A stretch of 64,000 nt of DNA from Elusimicrobiota bacterium (GTDB taxonomy: Bacteria > Elusimicrobiota > Elusimicrobia > UBA1565 > UBA9628): NCBI GenBank assembly GCA_003452935.1, contig DMMY01000007.1, positions 70,769 to 134,768 on the forward strand. The letters run 5' to 3'. Under the pieces are notes generated by a model, which did no database searches, was not told the origin of the DNA, and saw nothing but the letters and a program-made list of their open reading frames with translations. This document shows positions 16,984 through 25,705 of this stretch, piece after piece (within the stretch, counting starts at the first letter, position 1; every line of letters begins with the position of its first letter). A program made the translations under genes and the position numbers.

Positions 16984-18708
16984 ATGAACAAGGACCTCGA
17001 GGTCATACTCGCCCAGACCGCCGGTTTCTGCCCGGGCGTCAAGAAGGCCATAGACCGGGTCCTGGAACTGGCCCAGTCGGGCAAGCATCCGATCCATACC
17101 TTGGGGCCCCTCATCCACAACACGCAGGTCATCGAGATGCTCGAACAAAAGGGCATCCACGCGGTGGATTCCATCGACGAGGTCCGCGGCAAATCCGGCG
17201 TCCTCGTCATCCGGGCGCACGGCATCACGCCCGAAGCCGAGCGCGAGGTCCGCGGCCTGGGGCTCGAGGTCGTGGATTCGACCTGCCCCCTGGTCAAGAA
17301 CGTTCATTCCGTCATCAGCAAGCACGCCTCGCAAGGCTACGACACGGTCATCGTCGGCGACAAGGGTCATGCCGAAGTCGTGGGGCTTTTAGGCTACGCC
17401 GGGCAGCGCGCCTTCGTCGTGGCCGGCCCCGATGAAGCGCAAAAGCTCCCCGAGCTCGACAAGGTCGTGATCGTGGCGCAAACCACCCAGGAAGAAGACG
17501 TCTTCCTCAAGACCGCGGCCGTCGTCCAGGGCCGCGCGCGCCAAGCCATCATAGCCAACACCATCTGCAAACCCACCCGCGACCGCCAACGCGAGACCAT
17601 GGAACTCGCGGGCCGGGTCGACCTCATGATCATCGTGGGCGCCAAGCATTCGGCAAACACCGCCCGGCTCACCGCCCTGTGCCAGCGGCTCTGTCCCAAT
17701 ACGATCCACGTGGAAACCGAGGAGGAACTCGACGCCGCCGTCATCAGGACGGCCCGCCGCATCGGCATCACGGCCGGAGCATCCACTCCGGGCTGGATGA
17801 CGGAGCGGGTGCTTGCCCGCATCAAGGAAATGCGCAAGAAAGAAGCCGTATCCGCGCTCAATGCCCTAGAAAGGCTCCTCGAGCTCATGGTCGACTCCTG
17901 CGCGTATACCGGTCTCTCGGCCGTGAGCCTGACCTACGTGTGCATGAAGCTGCAAGGCTGCCGCATCGACGACCGGCTTCTCGTCCTGGCGGGCCTGTTC
18001 GTGTTCAGCCTGCATATCATCAACCGGGTCGCTGAAAAGGGCGTGGGAGCGGCCGAAACCCGCAAGGTGGAACTCTTCGAGAAGCACCGACTGCCGCTCA
18101 CGGTCACGGCCTTTGTCTCGGGCCTCATGTCCCTGGGCCTCTCGCTCTTCCTCCAGGTGAGAATCTTCGTGGTGGTATTCTCGTGCTGGCTTCTGGGAGC
18201 GCTCTATCCCTTCCGCTTCCTTTACGGCCGCACGGGCCTCATCGATTTTCCCGGCTCCCGGGACATCGCCACGGCGCTGGGCTGGGGCGCGGTTTGCGCC
18301 TATCTTCCCGGCCTGCATCAAGGCATTGTCTTCACCAAGGCCAACTATCTGGCCGTGCTTTTCGCGATCCTGCTGGTCTTCAGCCGCTCCGTCATGCTGG
18401 GCATCACCGCCGTGCACAGCGACCTCATCGTAGGCCGGGAGAATTTTTATAAAGCCTTGGGCTCAAGACGAACCTACGCGACCTTGGCCTCCATCCAAGT
18501 TCTCTTGATCGCCATCCTCGGCGCTCTTCTGGCCATGGGCTGGAAAAGCCGGCTCGTGGGCGCGCTGCTTATCGGCAACCTCATGTTCGTAGGCGGCGTC
18601 GCCTTCGGCCGCTCCCAGCATACGCCGAAAGGATTCTGGGCCGAAGCCGCGGTGGACGGCCAGTTCGTTATCCTGGCTTTCTTCGCTTGGCTCAGCGGCC
18701 GCTTTTAG
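16984..18708 (+). CDS. ispH: IspH (HMBPP reductase) fused to a UbiA-like membrane domain
   Basis: Residues 1-285 are a complete IspH, the iron-sulfur enzyme making IPP and DMAPP in the last step of the MEP pathway. The three cluster cysteines are at about 16 (FCPGV), 101 (STCPLV) and 195 (NTICKPT). Residues about 290-574 form a membrane domain with seven or more segments resembling UbiA prenyltransferases. However, the first Asp-rich motif is replaced by INRVAEKGVG, so transferase activity is doubtful. A prenyl-making enzyme tied to a prenyl-using or prenyl-binding membrane protein suggests channelling. The ATG at 16984 fits both the IspH N-terminus and the -10 box. Confidence 0.9.
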   Translation: MNKDLEVILAQTAGFCPGVKKAIDRVLELAQSGKHPIHTLGPLIHNTQVIEMLEQKGIHAVDSIDEVRGKSGVLVIRAHGITPEAEREVRGLGLEVVDSTCPLVKNVHSVISKHASQGYDTVIVGDKGHAEVVGLLGYAGQRAFVVAGPDEAQKLPELDKVVIVAQTTQEEDVFLKTAAVVQGRARQAIIANTICKPTRDRQRETMELAGRVDLMIIVGAKHSANTARLTALCQRLCPNTIHVETEEELDAAVIRTARRIGITAGASTPGWMTERVLARIKEMRKKEAVSALNALERLLELMVDSCAYTGLSAVSLTYVCMKLQGCRIDDRLLVLAGLFVFSLHIINRVAEKGVGAAETRKVELFEKHRLPLTVTAFVSGLMSLGLSLFLQVRIFVVVFSCWLLGALYPFRFLYGRTGLIDFPGSRDIATALGWGAVCAYLPGLHQGIVFTKANYLAVLFAILLVFSRSVMLGITAVHSDLIVGRENFYKALGSRRTYATLASIQVLLIAILGALLAMGWKSRLVGALLIGNLMFVGGVAFGRSQHTPKGFWAEAAVDGQFVILAFFAWLSGRF

Positions 18709-18740
18709 AGCTGTTCGTTGCAGGCTCGAAGCACCCACAC

Positions 18741-18770
18741 TGACACATCCTGACGCATTCTGACGAACTC
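18741..18770 (+). repeat. Three 10-bp direct repeats upstream of a promoter
   Basis: TGACACATCC, TGACGCATTC and TGACGAACTC follow each other without gaps, with TGAC at the same helical face each time. The array ends 4 bases before a -35-like TTGATA. This spacing is typical of activator or response-regulator sites; the binder is unknown. Confidence 0.55.
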
Positions 18771-18774
18771 GCGG

Positions 18775-18802
18775 TTGATAAATAAATTTCCCGCGTTATC
18801 CT
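18775..18802 (+). promoter_or_regulatory. Sigma-70-type promoter, TTGATA-N16-TATCCT
   Basis: The hexamers at 18775-18780 and 18797-18802 predict a start near 18809. The short leader contains GGAGG, 7 bases before the GTG at 18826. This is a leadered promoter, unlike many others in the window. Confidence 0.55.
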
Positions 18803-18825
18803 GTAGATAAGGACGGAGGATAACA

Positions 18826-19293
18826 GTGGAAGAGTTTCGAATCGGCCAGCTCACCAAGGAACTCGTGGCCATCAAATTGCAGAAGATGTCGGATCCCTGC
18901 GCCGCGGCCGCGGAATTGGTTCAAAAGACTTTGTCCTTGGCGTTGAAAGGCCTCTCGCCCAACGACCCGGGCCTGGACCGATTGATCGCCGACGCATGCC
19001 GGGGCGGGATCACGGGCCTGCTTCTGGCGGACCAAAACCTGGCGAAAGGCGCCGTGCTCATTCTTGAGGTCGTCGCCGAGCTGGCATCGGAATTTAATTT
19101 AGATCCGGCCCAAGCCATGAAAGGCGCGCTGCACGGGCTGGCCGATCTGCACCGTTTCGTTCAGCCCGAACAAATCTACGACATAACGCACCGCATCGAG
19201 GCCAACTTCATGGGCGCCGGCGAGGCCTTCTCCCAGATCCTGGGCGAGATCAAACAGACGCAATCCGGATCGCGAGAAGAGTCGAATCTCTAG
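18826..19293 (+). CDS. Hypothetical all-helical protein (GTG start)
   Basis: This 155-residue soluble protein is predicted to be mostly helical, rich in Ala/Leu/Glu, with no signal or membrane segment. GTG is the start because a strong GGAGG lies 7 bases upstream and no in-frame ATG follows for many codons. No family is recognised. It has its own promoter with a three-copy 10-bp repeat just upstream, which suggests regulated expression. It precedes hypF by 75 bp. Confidence 0.7.
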   Translation: MEEFRIGQLTKELVAIKLQKMSDPCAAAAELVQKTLSLALKGLSPNDPGLDRLIADACRGGITGLLLADQNLAKGAVLILEVVAELASEFNLDPAQAMKGALHGLADLHRFVQPEQIYDITHRIEANFMGAGEAFSQILGEIKQTQSGSREESNL

Positions 19294-19368
19294 AAGTCCG
19301 CCTTCTCGCTAACCGCGTCGCCCGGCTCCCTCTTTTGATAGAGTATCTTTGACGTTGCTATCGCACCC

Positions 19369-21630
19369 ATGACGCCCTCACCCCCGGCTGAATCCAGCTT
19401 TCGACGACTGCGCCTTTCTCTATTCGGCGCGGTTCAGGGCGTGGGCTTTCGCCCTTTCGTTTTTCGCCTGGCCGAGGATATGCGGCTCTCGGGCTGGGTC
19501 TTGAACGGTCCCTTCGGCGTGGTCATTGAGGTCGACGGCAACGAACAAGCCCTGCGTCTATTTGCGTCGCGGGTCGAAAAAGAGAAGCCTCCCGCGGCGG
19601 TGCTGGCGGCGGTAGAGACCGTCTGGCTGGAACCGTCCGGCTTCCAGGGATTTCATATAAAGGAAAGCGAAGTCTCCGCCTCAGCCTCGGCCTGGCTCCT
19701 GCCCGACTTGGCCACCTGCCCCGAATGCTTGGCCGAAATTTCCCAAAGCGGCGAGCGCAGGCAAGGCTATGCATTCACCAACTGCACGCTCTGCGGCCCG
19801 CGCTTCACCATAGTGACCGACATCCCCTATGACCGGCCCAACACCTCGATGGCGGGCTTTCCCCTTTGCGCGAAGTGCCGGGCGGAATACGAAAATCCCC
19901 GCGACCGCCGCTTTCATGCCCAACCCATAGCCTGTCCGGATTGCGGACCAAAACTATGGCTGGAGCGCGAAGGCCCCAACCGGGAAACCGGCCCGTCCCT
20001 GGATCGCGCCGCGGCCTTGCTGCGCCAAGGAGACATCCTGGCCCTCAAAGGCATCGGCGGCTTCCTGCTGCTATGCGACGCCCGCTCCCAAAAGGCGGTG
20101 GAGCGGCTGCGTCGGCGCAAACGCCGCCAGAAAAAGCCCTTCGCCGTCATGTTTCCGGACCTGGAATCGGTTCGCCGCAACTGCGATGTGTCGCCTCTGG
20201 AAGCCGAATGGTTGGCCTCAACGGCCGCGCCCATCGTGATTCTGCGCCGCGGTCCGGACGCCGAAGTCGCGAAATCAGTGGCGCCAGGCAACCCATGGCT
20301 TGGAGCCATGCTGCCCTACGCGCCCCTGCATCACCTGCTCATGGGCCTGCTCAAATTTCCCGTGATCGCCACCAGCGCGAACCTAAGCGAGGAGCCCATG
20401 GCCAAGGACAATGCCGAGGCCAAGACGCGCCTCAAGGGCATCGCCGACGCCTTCCTCATGCACGACCGGCCCATTGTCCGGCACGCGGACGACTCAATCG
20501 TGAGGCTCGCGCGCGGCCGTCAACTCGTGCTGCGCCGGGCGCGCGGCCTGGCGCCCTTGCCCTTGCGAATCTCGCGCCCCTTGCGGCCGGTCCTGGCCCT
20601 GGGCGCGCATTTGAAAAGCACCGTGGCCATAGCCTGGGACCGCCAGATCGTGGTCAGCCAACATATAGGGGACCTCGAAACCGCGGCCAGCCTGGCGGCC
20701 TTCCGCGACGCGGTGACGGATCTCTGCCGTCTTTACGGCTTCAATCCGCAGGTCGTGGCTTGCGACATGCATCCGGATTACGCCTCGTCCAGGTTTGCCG
20801 AGACCTTGGGCTTGCCCGTGGCGCGCATCCAGCACCACCACGCCCACGCGGCGGCCTGCATGGCGGATTTAGACATAGCGCCGCCGGCATTGGCGATTGT
20901 CTGGGACGGTCTGGGCCTGGGCACGGACAATACCATATGGGGCGGGGAATTCTTGATCATCCGGGACAATAGCTTCGAGCGCTTCGGCCATTTAAGGACC
21001 TTCCCGTTGCCCGGAGCCGAGGCTGCCATCCGCGAGCCGCGGCGCTGCGCCTTGGGTTTGCTTTACGAGATGGGCGCTGATCTTGGCCGCCTGAGGCCAT
21101 GCTTCCCGCGAGACTGGGAAGCGGCCCAAAAGCTGCCGTCCTCCCGGGCTTTTTCGCCGCGGACCTCCAGCATGGGACGGCTCTTCGACGGCTTGGCTTC
21201 CTTGACAGGGCTGCGCCAGGCCAACGCATTCGAAGGCCAGGCGGCCATGAGCCTCGAGCACTGTCTCGATGCCGGAGAGACCGGGGCCTACCCTTTCCCA
21301 CTGGCGGGCGCCGCGCCCAGGATCGCGGATTGGGAGCCCCTGCTGCGCGCCGCGCTTGAGGACATCGGCCGCGGCGTCGCGCCGGGCGTCATCTCCGCCC
21401 GGTTTCACAACGCTTTGGCGCGACTCGTCTTGGAAGCGGCCCGCCAAGCCGGCTTGCAGCGCGTGGTGCTCTCGGGCGGGGTGTTTCAAAACGCCTATCT
21501 CAGCGCCCAAGTTTGCGCCCTTTTGGAGGAAGCGGGCTTTCAAGCCCACACACACCAGCGACTGCCTCCCAATGACGGCGGCATATCAGCGGGCCAAGCC
21601 TACATCGCGGGATTGGGCTGGCTGGACTAA
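19369..21630 (+). CDS. hypF: Carbamoyltransferase HypF, hydrogenase maturation
   Basis: HypF turns carbamoyl phosphate into the thiocarbamate on HypE that becomes the CN ligands of [NiFe] hydrogenase. The 753-residue protein is full length. It has an acylphosphatase domain (GVGFRPFV near 25), two zinc fingers (CPEC and CTLC, then CAKC and CPDC, about 120-195), a YrdC-like domain (about 205-385) and a Kae1-like domain with HHHAHAA near 489 and LSGGVFQNAYL near the end. The hydrogenase it should serve is at 31577-36076. The other hyp genes are not in the window. Confidence 0.96.
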   Translation: MTPSPPAESSFRRLRLSLFGAVQGVGFRPFVFRLAEDMRLSGWVLNGPFGVVIEVDGNEQALRLFASRVEKEKPPAAVLAAVETVWLEPSGFQGFHIKESEVSASASAWLLPDLATCPECLAEISQSGERRQGYAFTNCTLCGPRFTIVTDIPYDRPNTSMAGFPLCAKCRAEYENPRDRRFHAQPIACPDCGPKLWLEREGPNRETGPSLDRAAALLRQGDILALKGIGGFLLLCDARSQKAVERLRRRKRRQKKPFAVMFPDLESVRRNCDVSPLEAEWLASTAAPIVILRRGPDAEVAKSVAPGNPWLGAMLPYAPLHHLLMGLLKFPVIATSANLSEEPMAKDNAEAKTRLKGIADAFLMHDRPIVRHADDSIVRLARGRQLVLRRARGLAPLPLRISRPLRPVLALGAHLKSTVAIAWDRQIVVSQHIGDLETAASLAAFRDAVTDLCRLYGFNPQVVACDMHPDYASSRFAETLGLPVARIQHHHAHAAACMADLDIAPPALAIVWDGLGLGTDNTIWGGEFLIIRDNSFERFGHLRTFPLPGAEAAIREPRRCALGLLYEMGADLGRLRPCFPRDWEAAQKLPSSRAFSPRTSSMGRLFDGLASLTGLRQANAFEGQAAMSLEHCLDAGETGAYPFPLAGAAPRIADWEPLLRAALEDIGRGVAPGVISARFHNALARLVLEAARQAGLQRVVLSGGVFQNAYLSAQVCALLEEAGFQAHTHQRLPPNDGGISAGQAYIAGLGWLD

Positions 21631-21700
21631 ACCTGACCCGTTCGTCATCGCCTAAGAAAAATCTATTCTATTTCACATGGCGATGCGGTACAATGAGGCC

Positions 21701-23239
21701 ATGCCCGTCAGCCTGAGCCTCGGCCCTCTCGATGCCGGAATTCTCATCGCCTATGTGATCGTGCTGGCCTCGATCGGCTGGTGGGCGGCGCACCGGACCT
21801 CCAAGACCACCGAGGAATATTTCCTCGCCAACCGCTCGATTCCATGGCTGGTGACCACGGCGAGCTTCGTGGCCACCTGCATCAGCGCGCTCACATTCAT
21901 CGGCACGCCGGCCGAGGGCTACGCCTCGGACTACCGCTTCCTGCTCAGCAATCCCGGGGATATCCTGGCCACGATCTTCATCGCCATGGTCTTCCTGCCC
22001 CATTTCCAGAAGCTGCGCGTGACCTCCATCTACCAGGCCGTGGCCGAACGCTTCGGCCCGCCCGCGCGCACCACCTGCTCCGCCTATTTCCTGCTGACGC
22101 GCTCCCTGGCCTCCACCGTGCGCATCGTGGCCATCGCCAAGGTCCTGGAGGTCGTCAGCGGGGGCGGCATCTCGTATCCGCACTGCGTGATCATCGTGGT
22201 GGGCGGCATACTCGCCTACACCACCCTGGGCGGCGGCCGGGCCATCGCCTGGACCGACCTCGTGCAGTTCACTCTGCTCGTGACCGGCGCGGTCTCGGCC
22301 TTGGTCTATATCGTGACCCATGTCCCGGGCGGCATACCGGCCATCATCGAGGCCGGCCGCCATGCGGTCCGCCCCGACGGCAGCGTCTACAACAAGTTCA
22401 ACTTCCTGGAAATGTACAAGCCAGCCAACATCGGGCTTCTCTTCCTCATGACCATCTGGGGTTTCTTCAACTCGTCGGCGGCCTACGGCACGGACCAGGA
22501 CATGGTCCAAAGACTCCTGGCCTGCAACGACAACCGCAAGGCCCGCTGGAGCCTCATGGCCTGGGGCTTGGCCGGCATCCCCATCACCTTCCTGTTCCTG
22601 AGCATCGGCGTGGCCCTCTACGCTTACGCGCAAGTCCATCCCGAGCTCGTGGCCGGGATGACCGACAACGATCATGTGTTTCCTCGCTTCATCCTGGGCG
22701 CCATGCCCCATGGCCTGCGCGGGCTGCTGCTTGCGGCCGTGGCCTCGGCCGCCATGGGCAGCGCGGACTCAGCCATGGCTTCCTTGTCCACGGCCTTCAC
22801 CATGGACTTTTACAAACCCTTCTGGGGCAAAGGCGCCTCGGACGCCCACATGGTCAAGGTCTCCAAACTTTCCTTCGTGGCCTTCGGCCTTTTCTTCATG
22901 GTCTGCGCCATGGCCCTGCGCCGGCTCGACAATCTGCTCTGGCTGGCCTTTCGCATCATCGCCTTCACCTACGGCCCGCTGCTGGGGATATTCATCGTGG
23001 CCATCATGACGGACTGGAAGCTATCGGCCCGCAAGGTCCTGGGGCTGATGCTGACGCCGACGATCCTGACCTTCGGCCTGGCCATGATCGCCTGGGCGTT
23101 GAGCGGCGGAGGCGGCTTCTGGGGAGAGCTGCACAAGACCTACTGGCGCCTCTACACCATCTTCGGGACATTGTTCGTCCCCATGGGCGCCTGGCTCCTC
23201 AAGGAACCGGCGCAGCGGCCGGCGGTCCGGCCTATTTAG
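21701..23239 (+). CDS. Sodium:solute symporter family transporter
   Basis: The 512-residue protein has about thirteen membrane segments. Typical family blocks include TTEEYFLANRSIPW near the start, TSIYQAVAERFG, and a Na+-site-like region around SAAMGSADSAMASLSTAFTMD. SSS transporters take up sugars, carboxylates, proline or other solutes with Na+; the substrate is not evident. I chose the ATG at 21701 rather than the frame's earlier ATG because TACAAT at 21689-21694 places the predicted transcript start exactly there. The protein would then begin as the family usually does. Its 3' end overlaps the convergent kinase gene by 8 bp. Confidence 0.9.
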   Translation: MPVSLSLGPLDAGILIAYVIVLASIGWWAAHRTSKTTEEYFLANRSIPWLVTTASFVATCISALTFIGTPAEGYASDYRFLLSNPGDILATIFIAMVFLPHFQKLRVTSIYQAVAERFGPPARTTCSAYFLLTRSLASTVRIVAIAKVLEVVSGGGISYPHCVIIVVGGILAYTTLGGGRAIAWTDLVQFTLLVTGAVSALVYIVTHVPGGIPAIIEAGRHAVRPDGSVYNKFNFLEMYKPANIGLLFLMTIWGFFNSSAAYGTDQDMVQRLLACNDNRKARWSLMAWGLAGIPITFLFLSIGVALYAYAQVHPELVAGMTDNDHVFPRFILGAMPHGLRGLLLAAVASAAMGSADSAMASLSTAFTMDFYKPFWGKGASDAHMVKVSKLSFVAFGLFFMVCAMALRRLDNLLWLAFRIIAFTYGPLLGIFIVAIMTDWKLSARKVLGLMLTPTILTFGLAMIAWALSGGGGFWGELHKTYWRLYTIFGTLFVPMGAWLLKEPAQRPAVRPI

Positions 23240-25559
23240 GCGTCGCCGCGGCGCCCATGATGGCGCCGAAGCTCTCCCGATCCGCGGCCAAGGAAGCCGC
23301 GATATTGGCGCGGAAAAGTTCGGTCATTCCGGAACGTTGGCCGTGCTCGAGCCATTCCTCGGCCAAAAGCCCGGCGTATTTTTCCTGTAGGCCATTGAGC
23401 TCGTCCGCGCTCGCCAGGTTCATTAGGAGGTCGGCGCGGTCATGAAGAGGCAGGATGAATTCTTTCTCGTCATAGAGAATATGAGCCCAGCCCTTGAGAT
23501 TTTTCTCAGCCGACATTCCCCTCTCTTTGCGATCCCGGACAACGCGCCGGGCCAAGCGCATGACGGCCGGAGCATAAAGGAACACATTGAGACTGGCGTG
23601 GCCGGAGCCGGCATCTAGAAGCTGGCCGTGAGCCGCATAAATGGAATCAACGACAAGAATGTCGTTGGGGCCCAGCTCCAGGAATTCGCCGCTATAAGGA
23701 ATATAGGTCTCGGTTTTCATGTCATGGGCCGGAAGCTCCACCTTCTTGGCCGCAAGCGCATCCTTGATGTCCGCCACGACCCGATCGACGTGAAGGGCCC
23801 CGAGCCGGTCGAAATCCGGCAAGCCGTCCGTGCCCGTAGGCACTTCGCCCCGGGACTTAAAGTAACGGTCCACTGGAAAGACCTTGAAGCGATCCCCCAG
23901 CACTTCCTGAAGATTCTTTGCCAAAGTGGATTTTCCCGCGCCAGTGGGCGCCTCCAGATAGATGATGCTGCGGCCAGGCAAAGCCGCGGCGCGGCGGCGC
24001 AGTTGGGCCAGTTGGCCTTCCGTATCCTTGCCCGCATAACCCAGATATTCGTCATTGTCAAAAATATCCGAGAGCGCGGCCCGCGCCTTGGGAAGAAGCG
24101 CCGCCATATCCGGCTTAAAGAGTTCCTTGAACTTCACAAACGCCGCCTTGACCTTATCTTCGACCTTTACCAAGGGTCCGACCAAGGCATTGGCAAGCCT
24201 TGGCGCATAGATCTGGCCTAAAACCGTAGAGCCCGAGACAATGGCGCTGATCGCGTTCATGGCCCAGCGAATATCCGGACCCATGATCGCGGCAAAAAGA
24301 TGCAGCAGACTGCCGAAGACCAACAGGGCGGGATAGAGCGGGGCAATGCCTTGAGGCGGCCTGCCTTCGGCCTTGAAAATCCGATAGTTCTGCTCGATCT
24401 GGGGCCAGCTAAGGACGACCAAAAGTCCCATGGCCGCGGCGAAGGACACGCTGACCCAGGCGGAAAGCGGCATGAAGAGCTGCAGCACTATAAACGGCAA
24501 GGGCGCCAGCGTCGCGGCAACTGTCAGCACCGTGGCTTTGAGCGCCTTGGGATCGCGCTTGAAATAATTTATCAGCCCAACGACCCCTCCGCTCTGGAGC
24601 ACGCCGAGAAGATTGACCGCGCTCCATTTCCAGTCCGACCCTTGGCCCACGGACACAACGGAAAGGAGCGTGGCCGCGGCGAACCAAATCAATGGGCTGG
24701 CAACAGTCAGATCCTTGACGCTTTCCCGGCCATCCCTCAAAATGCGGACGATCTGAGGTACCCCGATGATACCCAGCGTAAGGCTGCCCACGGTCGCGAC
24801 CAAACCCACGTGCGCCGCCAGCCAGGGCGCGGCCACGGCCAAGCCGGCCAACGACACGGCGGCCGCGGCCCGCTTGACCGCTGGTTGTTTCCAGAAAACC
24901 CGCTTCAATGCCGGGGCTTGAACCTGGGGCACCTGCGCTTCAGCTAAAGAACCCCGGCCGGCTTGCGGTTTTTCAAGAGCACGCTCTCGGGTTGTGGTCA
25001 GCCCCGGCTTAACGCCGACCGCGGGAACCGCGACTTCTCCATCCGAACTGGAGATCAGCTTTTCTCCGCGCATTTGCGCGAAAACCTTTTCCGCAGCGCC
25101 GCGCGAGGATTCGGAGGGCGCCTGTTCGCGCAAGCCTGGAAGGCTCAGGCTCTCGTTGACGCGCGCCGCGGACTCCTGAACACGCGCCTCAATATCGCGA
25201 GCTTGCGCGGCCTGCACAGCCGGCTTTCCCGTTATCCCCTCTAAAAGAGTTGACGCCGCGGCTGTAGCCGCTTCAGAAGCCGGCAGGGCTTGGCCGGCTT
25301 GAGACAAATCCCTGGACTGGACCTGCGGACCCTTGGTCACCGCAGTGCCGCCAGAAAGCCCGGTTAAAGCATTAAGCCGCAAAGTGGAAGGGACGCCCAC
25401 TGACAGCCGCCCCATTGCCGACAAGACTGTCAACCGCACCGGGGCGGCCGAAGTTTGTTTTGAAACCACGATTTGCCCTGCGGCCGCGTAGCCGCTTAAA
25501 GTAAATGAAAGGGCTATCTGCAGAAAGGCCAAAAAACCGGCAAGAAGGCGTCGGGACAT
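23232..25559 (-). CDS. Exported PQ-loop membrane protein fused to a P-loop (uridine kinase-like) domain
   Basis: This 775-residue protein has four parts. A Sec signal comes first (about 1-28), then an Ala/Ser/Gln-rich region (about 30-225). A seven-to-eight-helix membrane region follows, with two PQ-loop motifs (PQIVRILRDG near 267, WPQIEQNYRIF near 384) as in SWEET/SemiSWEET transporters. A C-terminal nucleotide-kinase-like domain has Walker A APTGAGKSTL near 540 and a DSIYAAHG segment. I know of no such fusion. A transporter that phosphorylates what it imports is one idea. AGGAGG supports the start at 25559 over the ATG two codons earlier. Confidence 0.78.
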   Translation of the reverse strand: MSRRLLAGFLAFLQIALSFTLSGYAAAGQIVVSKQTSAAPVRLTVLSAMGRLSVGVPSTLRLNALTGLSGGTAVTKGPQVQSRDLSQAGQALPASEAATAAASTLLEGITGKPAVQAAQARDIEARVQESAARVNESLSLPGLREQAPSESSRGAAEKVFAQMRGEKLISSSDGEVAVPAVGVKPGLTTTRERALEKPQAGRGSLAEAQVPQVQAPALKRVFWKQPAVKRAAAAVSLAGLAVAAPWLAAHVGLVATVGSLTLGIIGVPQIVRILRDGRESVKDLTVASPLIWFAAATLLSVVSVGQGSDWKWSAVNLLGVLQSGGVVGLINYFKRDPKALKATVLTVAATLAPLPFIVLQLFMPLSAWVSVSFAAAMGLLVVLSWPQIEQNYRIFKAEGRPPQGIAPLYPALLVFGSLLHLFAAIMGPDIRWAMNAISAIVSGSTVLGQIYAPRLANALVGPLVKVEDKVKAAFVKFKELFKPDMAALLPKARAALSDIFDNDEYLGYAGKDTEGQLAQLRRRAAALPGRSIIYLEAPTGAGKSTLAKNLQEVLGDRFKVFPVDRYFKSRGEVPTGTDGLPDFDRLGALHVDRVVADIKDALAAKKVELPAHDMKTETYIPYSGEFLELGPNDILVVDSIYAAHGQLLDAGSGHASLNVFLYAPAVMRLARRVVRDRKERGMSAEKNLKGWAHILYDEKEFILPLHDRADLLMNLASADELNGLQEKYAGLLAEEWLEHGQRSGMTELFRANIAASLAADRESFGAIMGAAATPK

Positions 25560-25705
25560 TATCATTCCTCCTGAATATCAGGACCCAATGCAATCAGTTT
25601 AATCGAAAGACAAGGAAAAGGGGTGGGTCTAGAGGCCCCTCGGCAATGAGATAAAGGTACTAGCCGGGCTTACCCAAATGGCGGTCGTCAGGTGGGTAAA
25701 TTGAC

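Noticed and set aside
18741..18770. Short tandem repeat as a CRISPR remnant or microsatellite
   Set aside because: Units are only 10 bases, contiguous and without spacers. The position next to a -35 favours a regulator site.
21668..22711. 347-codon minus-strand frame inside the sodium:solute symporter
   Set aside because: Its composition is Gly/His/Asp-rich as in other shadows, and the plus strand is a clear transporter.
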